Made by a program: the position numbers and the translations under genes. DNA of 64,000 nt from Lutibacter sp. (GTDB taxonomy: Bacteria; Bacteroidota; Bacteroidia; Flavobacteriales; Flavobacteriaceae), in assembly GCA_030683995.1 (NCBI GenBank), contig JAUXPH010000015.1, positions 62,001 to 126,000 of the forward strand, written 5' to 3'. The notes under the pieces were generated by a model. It ran no database searches, was not told where the DNA came from, and was given only the letters and a program-made list of their open reading frames with translations. This document shows positions 17,483 to 25,783 of this stretch, in pieces. Every line of letters begins with the position of its first letter. Positions within the stretch are counted from its first letter, which is position 1.

Positions 17483-18175
17483 TTATTCCAGCTTTTCAAT
17501 ATACTTTTTTTGAATGGTTTTTAACAATTCCAAAGAGGCCTTTGGCTTTACAACCCGCAAAATTTCGGTAATACCGTGATTTACATAAAAAATTCCTTTA
17601 GCGATATCGTAATTCGCATCGGCGATGTTGTGTTTTATTTCCTGGGTTAGTTTTTTAAACTCGTCCCAAGTCATATATCTTGGCACTTCAATGTAGTAAA
17701 CCTCATTTTCATCGTGGGAATGATAAATTCCTTTTTCAACTTCATCAACATTGAAAAAACGATTGATCCTTATTAAGACTTCCGTAGACTTAAATTTTTC
17801 ACTTTTTGCAAAATCATAACCTTCATCCTTATAATATTGCTGGATTTGCCCTATTTCATGAAAGCGGTTTATTCCTTTTACCCTAACGCCATCTAACTTT
17901 CTGGAATTCATGGTCACCTCACATTTTGCGCCATCCAAATTCAAATGATATTTTTCATTAATTTTTTTGGTGACACGCAGTATTTTTTCGAAAGAATTTG
18001 GTGTTTTGGTCACAAAAATAATGGATACCGGTTTCACAATTTCCGTAAACCTGCCATAATAATTTTTATAAGGATCCGGAACATTGATTACAAATGTGTT
18101 GGGAAGCTTGTTTTCGTCAATGGTATCTATTTTTTCTTGTATGATAATTTTCCCGATAAGTTCTTTTGTTGCCAT
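17483..18175 (-). CDS. Hypothetical protein, no recognised family
   Basis: A 230-residue protein with no signal peptide, membrane segment or cofactor motif that I recognise. It is soluble, rich in Lys, Ile and Tyr, with alternating strand/helix patterns. One central basic block is VTMNSRKLDGVRVKGINRFHEIGQIQQYYKDEGYDF, and a C-terminal block is YYIEVPRYMTWDEFKKLTQEIKHNIADANYDIAKGIFY. Codon use and composition match the neighbours, so it looks native. It stands alone, transcribed divergently from the MarR/fad operon across a 119-nt gap. A link to that operon is possible but unproven. Confidence 0.6.
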   Translation of the reverse strand: MATKELIGKIIIQEKIDTIDENKLPNTFVINVPDPYKNYYGRFTEIVKPVSIIFVTKTPNSFEKILRVTKKINEKYHLNLDGAKCEVTMNSRKLDGVRVKGINRFHEIGQIQQYYKDEGYDFAKSEKFKSTEVLIRINRFFNVDEVEKGIYHSHDENEVYYIEVPRYMTWDEFKKLTQEIKHNIADANYDIAKGIFYVNHGITEILRVVKPKASLELLKTIQKKYIEKLE

Positions 18176-18257
18176 AGTTTAAAAGTTTGTGAATAGTTTT
18201 TTAAACTTATTCCTTTTTTCCATAATAAACAAACAAAATAATTTTTATTTAATTTAT

Positions 18258-18269
18258 TATGCGCGCATA
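18258..18269. promoter_or_regulatory. Palindromic operator candidate (TATGCGCGCATA)
   Basis: A perfect 12-nt palindrome with an all-GC core in an AT-rich gap, 13 nt upstream of the TATATTTG -7 box of the MarR gene. It occupies the -33 region, where a bound MarR dimer would block the polymerase. MarR proteins commonly bind such palindromes and repress themselves and the adjoining operon. Confidence 0.5.
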
Positions 18270-18282
18270 GTATTTTTTTTTA

Positions 18283-18290
18283 TATATTTG
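18283..18290 (+). promoter_or_regulatory. -7 box (TATATTTG) of the MarR-fad operon
   Basis: An exact match to TAnnTTTG ending 4 nt before the ATG at 18295. Transcription starting the usual few nt downstream would give a leaderless or nearly leaderless mRNA. No TTG sits at -33; the palindrome is there instead. Confidence 0.55.
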
Positions 18291-18294
18291 ATAA

Positions 18295-18747
18295 ATGCAA
18301 AAAGAACAAACTATAGATCACGCACTTAGAGCTACCTGGCAATCAGTGGCTAAAATGTATAATGAACAGGCCGCCAAGCACGACAGTACTATGGCAATGG
18401 CCTTTGTTTTATTGAATGTAGATATTGAAAATGGAACGCCATCAACTGCGTTGGGACCTTTAATGGGGATGGAACCCACAAGTCTTTCCCGTATTTTAAA
18501 AAGTATGGAGGAAAAAGATCTCATCTATAGAGAAAAAAATCCTGTGGACGGAAGAGGAATTCTGATAAAAATTACGGAATTCGGACTTGAAAAACGAAAT
18601 ACATCAAAAGAGCACGTCCTTATATTTAATGAAACCATCAGAAAACATATTTCTGAAGAAAAAATAAATCACTTTTTTGAAGTTACCCAAACCATTAATA
18701 AATTAATTAATGAAAAAATTATTTTTAACAATAAACCGACCAAATAA
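18295..18747 (+). CDS. MarR family transcriptional regulator of the fad operon
   Basis: A 150-residue winged-helix protein. The recognition region is TALGPLMGMEPTSLSRILKSMEEKDLIYREKN, followed by the wing DGRGILIKITEFG. N- and C-terminal helices form the dimer interface. The start at ATG 18295 fits the length and the N-terminal pattern ATWQSVAKMYNEQA of related proteins. It lies 20 nt upstream of fadN and in the same direction, so it probably controls beta-oxidation, with an acyl-CoA as plausible inducer. This role is inferred from position. Confidence 0.85.
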   Translation: MQKEQTIDHALRATWQSVAKMYNEQAAKHDSTMAMAFVLLNVDIENGTPSTALGPLMGMEPTSLSRILKSMEEKDLIYREKNPVDGRGILIKITEFGLEKRNTSKEHVLIFNETIRKHISEEKINHFFEVTQTINKLINEKIIFNNKPTK

Positions 18748-18767
18748 AAAATAAATACCAATATCTT

Positions 18768-21167
18768 ATGAAAAGACCAATAAAAAAAATAGCTGTCATC
18801 GGATCCGGAATTATGGGATCGGGCATTGCTTGTCATTTTGCAAACATTGGTGTAGAAGTTTTGCTGCTCGACATTATTCCACGTGAATTAAATGAAGCAG
18901 AAAAAGCAAAAGGACTTACACTTGAAAATAAATTTGTTCGCAACAGAATTGTAAATGAAAGTTTAAACGCTTCTTTAAAATCGAAACCTTCTCCTATTTA
19001 TAACATCAAATTTGCCGAAAGAATTTCTACGGGAAATTTAGATGATGATTTGCATAAGATTAAAGACGTAGATTGGATTATTGAAGTTGTTGTTGAACGA
19101 TTGGACATTAAACAACAGGTTTTTGAAAAAATTGAAAAATTCAGAAAACCAGGTACGTTGATTACTTCAAATACTTCTGGTATTCCTATAAAATTTATGA
19201 ATGAAGGCAGAAGCGCCGATTTTCAGCAACATTTTGCCGTTACCCATTTTTTCAATCCGCCGCGTTATTTAAAACTTTTTGAAGTGGTTCCCGGTCCGGA
19301 CTGCAAACAGGAAGTTGTGGACTTTTTAATGATGTTCGGTGAAAAATTCTTAGGAAAAACTTCGGTTTTGGCAAAAGATACACCTGCATTTATTGGCAAC
19401 AGAGTTGGTATTTTCGGAATCATGAGTTTGTTCCACCAAGTTAAAGAATTGGGATTGACCATTGAAGAAGTTGATAAATTAACTGGTCCGGTTATCGGCA
19501 GGCCAAAATCGGCCACTTTTAGAACTGTTGATGTGGTTGGATTGGATACACTGGTTCACGTGGCAAACGGCATCTACGAAAATTGCCCAAATGATGAAGC
19601 GCACGAATTGTTTAAACTTCCCGAGTTTATCGATACCATGATGAAAAACAAATGGCTGGGAAGTAAAACCAAACAAGGATTCTATAAAATGGTCACCGAA
19701 AATGGCCAAAGAAATATTCTTTCTTTAGATTTAAATACCTTAGAATACCGTCCAAATAAACGTGCAAATTTTGCAACACTTGAACTCACCAAAACCATTG
19801 ATCACGTAATTGACCGATTTAAAGTCTTGGTAAAGGGAAAAGACAAAGCAGGTGAATTTTACAGAAAGAATTTTGCGGCGATGTTTGGCTACGTGCAAAA
19901 CCGTATTCCTGAAATTTCAGATGAGTTATATAGATTGGATGATGCCATGAAAGCCGGTTTTGGATGGGAAAACGGTCCGTTCGAAATTTGGGACGCCATT
20001 GGTGTTGAAGCAGGAATTGAATTGATGAAAGCCGAAAATTTGCCAGTTGCAAATTGGGTGACTGAAATGCTTGAAAGTGGCAATAAAAGCTTTTATACCG
20101 TAAAAGAAGGCGCTAAATATTACTATGCAATTCCGTCCAAAAATCAGGAAAAAATTCCGGGTCAAGACAGTTTTATCATCCTTAACAATATAAGAGAAGC
20201 CAAAACAATTTGGTCAAATCCGGGCGCATCCATCCAACATTTAGGTGATGGTGTTCTAAATATCGAATTCCAATCTAAAATGAACACGTTGGGCGGCGAG
20301 GTTTTACAAGCCATCAACAAAGGAATAGATTTGGCAGAAACCGAATATGAAGCTGTGATTTTAGGAAATCAAGGCGCAAATTTCTCAGTTGGTGCCAATT
20401 TAGGAATGGTTTTTATGATGGCCGTTGAGCAGGAATATGATGAACTAAACTTCTCTGTAAAATATTTTCAGGATACCGTAATGCGCTTGCGCTACTCTTC
20501 TTGTCCAACCATTATTGCACCGCACGGATTTACATTCGGAGGCGCTTGTGAAATGAGTATGCACGCCGATAAAGTGATTGCCGCTGCAGAAACGTATATC
20601 GGTTTGGTTGAATTTGGCGTGGGAATAATTCCCGGTGGTGCCGGTTCGAAAGAAATGGCGTTGAGAGCTTCGGAAGGTTTGTTGAAAGATGACGTGAAAT
20701 TGAACAAATTGCGCGATTACTTTATCAATGTAGCGATGGCGAAAGTGGCAACTTCGGCTTATGAAGCTTACGATTTAGGATTCTTTAAAGATCATAAAGA
20801 CATTGTTGTGGTAAACAGAGACCGTCAAATTGCAATGGCAAAACGTCACGCCATTCAAATGCTGGAAGATGGTTACACACAACCAGTTCCTAAAAAAGCA
20901 TTGGTTTACGGACAACAAGCTTTGGGAATGTTTTTAGTGGGAACCGACAGTTTGGAAAAAGGTCATTACGCTTCTGAACACGACAAAAAAATAGCCAATA
21001 AATTGGGTTATGTGATGGCCGGAGGAAATTTATCGGAACCAACTTATGTTTCAGAACAATATTTACTGGATCTTGAACGTGAAGCTTTTATGAGTTTGTG
21101 TACAGAGCGAAAAACATTGGAGCGCATTGAGCAAATGTTAAAAACCGGAAAACCATTACGCAATTAA
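18768..21167 (+). CDS. fadN: 3-hydroxyacyl-CoA dehydrogenase / enoyl-CoA hydratase (FadN type)
   Basis: A 799-residue bifunctional beta-oxidation enzyme. The order is dehydrogenase first and hydratase last, the FadN arrangement and the reverse of E. coli FadB. The NAD site is VIGSGIMGSGIACHFAN (from about residue 10). VVERLDIKQQVF and THFFNPPRYLKL are dehydrogenase blocks. The crotonase domain covers about residues 500-720, with GNQGANFSVGANL and EFGVGIIPGGAG forming the oxyanion and catalytic loops. It hydrates trans-2-enoyl-CoA and oxidises the 3-hydroxy product. Second gene of the MarR-fadN-fadA-fadE operon. Confidence 0.93.
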   Translation: MKRPIKKIAVIGSGIMGSGIACHFANIGVEVLLLDIIPRELNEAEKAKGLTLENKFVRNRIVNESLNASLKSKPSPIYNIKFAERISTGNLDDDLHKIKDVDWIIEVVVERLDIKQQVFEKIEKFRKPGTLITSNTSGIPIKFMNEGRSADFQQHFAVTHFFNPPRYLKLFEVVPGPDCKQEVVDFLMMFGEKFLGKTSVLAKDTPAFIGNRVGIFGIMSLFHQVKELGLTIEEVDKLTGPVIGRPKSATFRTVDVVGLDTLVHVANGIYENCPNDEAHELFKLPEFIDTMMKNKWLGSKTKQGFYKMVTENGQRNILSLDLNTLEYRPNKRANFATLELTKTIDHVIDRFKVLVKGKDKAGEFYRKNFAAMFGYVQNRIPEISDELYRLDDAMKAGFGWENGPFEIWDAIGVEAGIELMKAENLPVANWVTEMLESGNKSFYTVKEGAKYYYAIPSKNQEKIPGQDSFIILNNIREAKTIWSNPGASIQHLGDGVLNIEFQSKMNTLGGEVLQAINKGIDLAETEYEAVILGNQGANFSVGANLGMVFMMAVEQEYDELNFSVKYFQDTVMRLRYSSCPTIIAPHGFTFGGACEMSMHADKVIAAAETYIGLVEFGVGIIPGGAGSKEMALRASEGLLKDDVKLNKLRDYFINVAMAKVATSAYEAYDLGFFKDHKDIVVVNRDRQIAMAKRHAIQMLEDGYTQPVPKKALVYGQQALGMFLVGTDSLEKGHYASEHDKKIANKLGYVMAGGNLSEPTYVSEQYLLDLEREAFMSLCTERKTLERIEQMLKTGKPLRN

Positions 21168-21168
21168 T

Positions 21169-21204
21169 GTTAAAAGTTTAAACGTTAAAGGTTAAAAGTT
21201 AAAA
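21169..21204 (+). repeat. GTTAAAA-type heptad array
   Basis: Five consecutive units beginning with GTT (GTTAAAA, GTTTAAAC, GTTAAAG, GTTAAAA, GTTAAAA), 7 nt each except one of 8, in the fadN-fadA gap. Similar heptad arrays occur at 37447-37513 and 45640-45667. Confidence 0.6.
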
Positions 21205-21266
21205 TTCATTTTTAATTTTTAATTCACAACTTAAACTAAAGACTTAAAACAAAAAACATAAAAAAA

Positions 21267-22451
21267 ATGAAAACAGCATATATAGTACAAGGATATAGAA
21301 CAGCTGCAGGAAAAGCGCCTAAAGGTGTTTTTAGGTTTAAAAGGCCTGATGAACTTGCCGCAGAAACGATTGAACATTTATTGAAGGATTTTCCGCAACT
21401 TGATAAAAAAAGAATCGATGACGTGATGGTTGGAAATGCCATGCCGGAAGCAGAACAAGGCTTGAATATCGGGCGTTTAATTTCGTTAATGGGATTAAAA
21501 ATTGAAGATGTTCCGGGAATGACCATCAACCGATATTGCGCTTCTGGATTGGAAACAGTAAGCATTGCAGTTGCTAAAATACAATCTGGAATGGCCGATT
21601 GCATCATTGCCGGCGGTGTGGAAAGCATGAGTTACATTCCAATGGGCGGTTATCGTCCGGTGCCAAATTATAAAACAGCCAAAGAAGGAAATGAAGATTA
21701 TTACTGGGGAATGGGTTTAACCGCGGAAGCTGTGGTAAAACAATTCAATATTTCCCGTGAAGATCAAGACCAATTTTCTTTTCAATCACATACGAAAGCT
21801 TTAAAAGCGCAAGCCGAAGGAAAATTTACCAGTGGTATCGTTCCCATCAACATTGAAGAAGTTTATATTGACGAGAACGGAAAAAAACAGGTCAAAAATT
21901 ATTTGGTTTCCAAAGATGAAGGTCCGAGAAAAGAAACTTCCATAGAAGCTTTGTCAAAATTACGTCCGGTTTTTTCCGCTGATGGAAGCGTCACTGCAGG
22001 AAATTCATCACAAATGAGTGATGGTGCCGCCTTTTTATTGGTGATGAGCGAAGAAATGGTGAAAGAACTAAATATTGAACCAATAGCTCGAATGGTTTCC
22101 TATGCGGCCGTTGGCGTTGAACCTAGAATCATGGGAATCGGACCGGTAAAAGCAATTCCAAAAGCGCTGAAACAAGCAAACTTGACTTTAAAAGACATTG
22201 ATTTAATTGAACTGAATGAAGCATTTGCTTCGCAATCTTTGGCGGTGATGCGTGAATTAGACATCAACCAAGAAATTGTGAATGTGAATGGTGGCGCTAT
22301 TGCTTTGGGACATCCGCTGGGTTGTACGGGCGCAAAACTTTCTGTGCAGTTGTTTAACGAAATGCGAAGCAGAAAAGGAAAATACGGAATTGTGACGATG
22401 TGCGTCGGAACAGGACAAGGCGCAGCAGGAATTTACGAATTATTAAAATAA
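21267..22451 (+). CDS. fadA: Acetyl-CoA C-acyltransferase (3-ketoacyl-CoA thiolase)
   Basis: A 394-residue thiolase that cleaves 3-ketoacyl-CoA with CoA to release acetyl-CoA. The acyl-accepting cysteine is in TINRYCASGLETV (C91). The catalytic His is in GGAIALGHPLGCTGA (near 348) and the second Cys in MCVGTGQGAA (near 379). NEAFASQ is also present. Length is normal. It follows fadN by 99 nt, the gap holding a heptad repeat array, and precedes fadE by 57 nt. Confidence 0.95.
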   Translation: MKTAYIVQGYRTAAGKAPKGVFRFKRPDELAAETIEHLLKDFPQLDKKRIDDVMVGNAMPEAEQGLNIGRLISLMGLKIEDVPGMTINRYCASGLETVSIAVAKIQSGMADCIIAGGVESMSYIPMGGYRPVPNYKTAKEGNEDYYWGMGLTAEAVVKQFNISREDQDQFSFQSHTKALKAQAEGKFTSGIVPINIEEVYIDENGKKQVKNYLVSKDEGPRKETSIEALSKLRPVFSADGSVTAGNSSQMSDGAAFLLVMSEEMVKELNIEPIARMVSYAAVGVEPRIMGIGPVKAIPKALKQANLTLKDIDLIELNEAFASQSLAVMRELDINQEIVNVNGGAIALGHPLGCTGAKLSVQLFNEMRSRKGKYGIVTMCVGTGQGAAGIYELLK

Positions 22452-22508
22452 ATCAACAGGGCATTAAAGCAATAGCCAATTAATAAAACTTAAACATCAA
22501 ATTAAAAA

Positions 22509-24302
22509 ATGGAAACAATAAAAGGAGGAGAATTTCTGATAAAGGAAATTAAATCGGAAGATATTTTTGTATCGGAAGAATTCAGTGAAGAACAAAAAAT
22601 GATGAAAGATGCGGTTATTGAATTTATAGACCGTGAAGTTTGGCCGCACAAAGAGCGCTTTGAAAATAAAGATTATGCGCTAACCGAATCCGTTATGCGC
22701 AAAGCCGGAGAATTGGGGTTTTTAGGTGTTTCTATTCCTGAAGAATATGGAGGAATTGGCATGGGATTTATTTCTACTATGTTAGTCACCGACTATATGT
22801 CGTCCGCAACAGGTTCCGTAGCAACAGCTTTTGGGGCGCATACAGGTATTGGAACTATGCCAATTTACTTTTATGGAACCGAAGATCAAAAACAAAAATA
22901 CTTGCCGGTTTTAACATCAGGCGAAAAATTTGGCGCTTATTGCCTTACTGAGCCAGGAGCCGGTAGTGACGCCAACTCAGGAAAAACTACGGCACAATTA
23001 ACTGCCGACGGAAAACATTACAAAATTAACGGACAAAAAATGTGGATTTCCAATGCAGGTTTTGCTGAAATTTTTATTGTTTTCGCACGTATTGAAAACG
23101 ACAAAAACATTACCGCTTTCATTATGGATTTCGACAAAAAAAATCCGAATGGCGTGACTTTGGGCGCTGAAGAAAATAAACTCGGAATTATGTCATCATC
23201 AACGCGTCAGGTGTTTTTTAGCGACACCTTGATTCCTGTTGAAAATATGTTGGCAGAAAGAGGTGACGGATTTAAAATAGCGATGAATTCCTTAAATGTT
23301 GGCCGCATAAAATTAGGCGCAGCCTGTTTGGATGCAAGCCGAAGAATTATCACCGAATCCGTAAAATATGGCAATGAACGCATTCAGTTTAAAGTTCCTA
23401 TTTCAAGTTTTGGCGCTATTCAAAAAAAATATGCTGAAATGTGCACCAAAGCTTTTGCTTTAGATGCCGGAAGTTACCGCGCCGCAAAAGACATTGAAAA
23501 TATGATTAATTCACTTTTGGCAGAAGGAAAATCACACCAAGATGCTGAATTATTAGCTTTTCAGGAATATGCCATCGAATGCGCCATTATAAAAGTTTTT
23601 GGATCGGAAGTTTCCCAATTTGTTTCTGATGAAGGCATCCAAATTTTCGGCGGAATGGGATTCTCTAAAGATACCCCTATGGAAAGTGCCTGGAGAGATG
23701 CGCGTATTACAAGAATTTATGAAGGAACAAACGAAATTAACCGATTGTTAACCGTGGGAATGCTGCTTAAAAAAGCAATGAAAGGTGAAATTGACCTTAT
23801 GACGCCAGCCATGGAAGTCGGCAATAGTTTAATGGGAATTCCATCGTTTGACACACCAGATTTTTCTGAATTGTTTTCAGAAGAAAAAGAGCTGATTGCC
23901 AGATTGAAAAAAGCATTTTTAATGATCGCAGGAAAAGCAGTTCAAAAATTTGGAATGGATTTAGACAATCATCAACAGCTGGTTTTGGCCGCTGCAGAAG
24001 TTATGATTGAAGTTTATATGGCTGAATCAGCCATCTTAAAAGCTGAAAAAGTGGTAAAATTCACTTCAGAAAAAGAAGCAGAAGTTCAAATTGCCTTGGC
24101 TAAATTAAACTTGTACAATGCTGTTGATAAAATAAATGCCTATGGAAAAGAAGCGATTTTATACTTTTCAGAAGGTGATGAGCAACGTGTAATGTTGATG
24201 GGTTTAAAACGTTTTACAAAATATGTTAACAATGCAAACCCTATTGCATTGCGAAACGTGATTGCAGAAAAATTAATTGCAGAAAACAATTATTGTTTTT
24301 AG
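22509..24302 (+). CDS. fadE: Acyl-CoA dehydrogenase (FadE type)
   Basis: A 597-residue FAD-dependent acyl-CoA dehydrogenase doing the first beta-oxidation step. The N-terminal helical domain includes LGFLGVSIPEEYGGIGMGF. The FAD-binding middle has AYCLTEPGAGSDANSG and KMWISNAGFAEIFIVFARI. The C-terminal helical domain has QIFGGMGFSKDTPMESAWRDARITRIYEGTNEI, including the E of YEGTNEI that is usually the catalytic base. A C-terminal extension of about 170 residues is typical of the long ACAD type paired with FadN/FadA in Gram-positives and Bacteroidetes. Last gene of the operon; a terminator follows. Confidence 0.94.
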   Translation: METIKGGEFLIKEIKSEDIFVSEEFSEEQKMMKDAVIEFIDREVWPHKERFENKDYALTESVMRKAGELGFLGVSIPEEYGGIGMGFISTMLVTDYMSSATGSVATAFGAHTGIGTMPIYFYGTEDQKQKYLPVLTSGEKFGAYCLTEPGAGSDANSGKTTAQLTADGKHYKINGQKMWISNAGFAEIFIVFARIENDKNITAFIMDFDKKNPNGVTLGAEENKLGIMSSSTRQVFFSDTLIPVENMLAERGDGFKIAMNSLNVGRIKLGAACLDASRRIITESVKYGNERIQFKVPISSFGAIQKKYAEMCTKAFALDAGSYRAAKDIENMINSLLAEGKSHQDAELLAFQEYAIECAIIKVFGSEVSQFVSDEGIQIFGGMGFSKDTPMESAWRDARITRIYEGTNEINRLLTVGMLLKKAMKGEIDLMTPAMEVGNSLMGIPSFDTPDFSELFSEEKELIARLKKAFLMIAGKAVQKFGMDLDNHQQLVLAAAEVMIEVYMAESAILKAEKVVKFTSEKEAEVQIALAKLNLYNAVDKINAYGKEAILYFSEGDEQRVMLMGLKRFTKYVNNANPIALRNVIAEKLIAENNYCF

Positions 24303-24333
24303 GATTTAATCTATTCACCCTATAATTTAAAAG

Positions 24334-24362
24334 CTGTAGCAATAATGTTGCAGTTTTTTTTT
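24334..24362 (+). terminator. Rho-independent terminator of the fad operon
   Basis: CTGTAGCA pairs with TGTTGCAG (two G-U pairs) around a 4-nt loop and is followed by nine T. It sits about 30 nt after the fadE stop. Confidence 0.75.
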
Positions 24363-24460
24363 ACATAAATGATTGAAAATAAGCTATTTTTTTTGTAATT
24401 TTAATCTCGCATTCCAGACAATTACACTGCCTTAAATGTTTCATTATTTAAACAATAATT

Positions 24461-24868
24461 ATGAAAAAAGATATTGGTATATGGCTTGACACTCACCAAG
24501 CCATAATTGTTTCGCTTTCAAACGGCGAACACACCGTTAAAAACATTGAATCCAATATTGATACCAGAGTGCGAACACCTGAAGAATCAAAAAAATATGG
24601 AAGATTTGATGGGCATTATGTTACCTATGAAAAAAACTGGGAGAATAAAAAAGTAGCGCAAACACATCTTTTTCTTAAAATACTATTGAATGAAATTGAA
24701 GATTGTGATGCCGTTGTGCTTTTTGGTCCGTCCGTTATGAAAACTATTTTTGAAAAGGAAATTAAGAACAATTTAAACCTTATCGGTAAACTTTCGGGTG
24801 TTTTTGATGCTGATTCAATGACTGAAAATCAAATGGTTGCTTGGGTTAAAGATTTTTACAAAAAATAA
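24461..24868 (+). CDS. Dom34/eRF1 domain-3-like small protein
   Basis: A 135-residue cytoplasmic protein. The start MKKDIGIWLDTHQAIIVSLSNGEHTVKNIES, the mid-part 'HLFLKILLNEIEDCDAVVLFGPSVMKTIFEKEI' and the end 'ADSMTENQMVAWVKDFY' follow the pattern of bacterial proteins similar to the C-terminal domain of eRF1/Dom34 (L7Ae-like fold). In those proteins 'WLD-x-x-x-A', 'FGP(G/S)' and 'DxMTxxQ' are conserved. A role in ribosome rescue has been guessed for them but is not established. Single gene between two terminator or promoter regions. Confidence 0.6.
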   Translation: MKKDIGIWLDTHQAIIVSLSNGEHTVKNIESNIDTRVRTPEESKKYGRFDGHYVTYEKNWENKKVAQTHLFLKILLNEIEDCDAVVLFGPSVMKTIFEKEIKNNLNLIGKLSGVFDADSMTENQMVAWVKDFYKK

Positions 24869-24960
24869 AATCTGCCTTAAACTTACTAATTGGAACAATT
24901 TTCGCTAATAGTAAACCTGTTACTATAACTAGCGATGCTATACTTTAATATTTAAGGGTT

Positions 24961-24991
24961 TTGAGCGCACATAAATTATAGTGTATATTTG
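24961..24991 (+). promoter_or_regulatory. Promoter of the MBL-fold gene (TTG-N20-TATATTTG)
   Basis: TTG at 24961-24963 and TATATTTG at 24984-24991, separated by 20 nt, give a full Bacteroidetes primary-sigma promoter. It implies transcription from about 24998 and a short leader before ATG 25022. Confidence 0.7.
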
Positions 24992-25021
24992 AAAAAATCT
25001 GTAATTTATAAAATCTATTTT

Positions 25022-25783
25022 ATGCAAATAAAACCAATTTTAATTTCAATTTCATTGTTAATTTCAAGCATTGGCTGGGCACAAAAACCAGACATTGATA
25101 TCATAAAAACTAAAAACGGCACGCTGCAAATTCAGCCAGTTTTGCATAGCAGTTTGGTGTTAACCTATAACAAAACAACCATTTATGTAGATCCTTATGG
25201 CGGTGCAAAAATGTACAAAGGCATAAAATCGCCCGACATTATTCTGATTACCGATAGTCATGGAGATCATTTAGATTTTAAAACACTTGATTCCATTGAC
25301 ACTTCAAAAGCAATTTTTATACTTCCTGCAGAAGCAGCCAACAAATTGCCTAAAAAGTATGGAACTGAAATGGTGAAACTTCAAAATAGACAAGGCGTTC
25401 ACCGATTGGATTTTTTCATAACGGCAATTCCGATGTATAATTTACCTGAAGAATCAAATTCAAGGCATCCAAAAGGTCGCGGAAACGGTTATATCATTAC
25501 TGTTGACGATAAACAAATTTATATTTCGGGAGATACAGGCGATATTCAGGAAATGAGAATGCTTCAAAATATTGATGTGGCTTTTGTTTGCATGAATTTA
25601 CCTTATACTATGACCATTGAGCAAGCCGCCAGCGCCGTTTTAGAATTTCAGCCAAAAATTGTGTATCCTTTTCATTATCGAGGGCAAGACGGTTTTAGTG
25701 ATGTGGAAGCTTTTAAAAAATTGGTAAACACAAAAAATAAAGCCATAGAAGTTCGGTTGAGAAAATGGTATCCCAACAATTAA
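25022..25783 (+). CDS. Exported MBL-fold (UlaG-like) metallohydrolase
   Basis: A 253-residue protein. Start at ATG 25022 (MQIKPILISISLLISSIGWAQ, a signal peptide); the longer TTG reading at 24989 overlaps the -7 promoter box. Metal-binding motifs of the UlaG/AttM-type metallo-beta-lactamase fold: VDPYGGAK, ITDSHGDHLDF (first zinc cluster), YIISGDTGDI-like segment ISGDTGDIQEM, and FHYRGQDGF near the end. It is likely a periplasmic zinc hydrolase with unknown substrate. It converges with the DUF2851 gene with a 4-nt overlap. Confidence 0.82.
   Translation: MQIKPILISISLLISSIGWAQKPDIDIIKTKNGTLQIQPVLHSSLVLTYNKTTIYVDPYGGAKMYKGIKSPDIILITDSHGDHLDFKTLDSIDTSKAIFILPAEAANKLPKKYGTEMVKLQNRQGVHRLDFFITAIPMYNLPEESNSRHPKGRGNGYIITVDDKQIYISGDTGDIQEMRMLQNIDVAFVCMNLPYTMTIEQAASAVLEFQPKIVYPFHYRGQDGFSDVEAFKKLVNTKNKAIEVRLRKWYPNN

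Noticed and set aside
24989-25022. TTG start at 24989 for the MBL protein
   Set aside because: The codon is part of the TATATTTG -7 box of a full promoter, and a signal peptide starts at ATG 25022.
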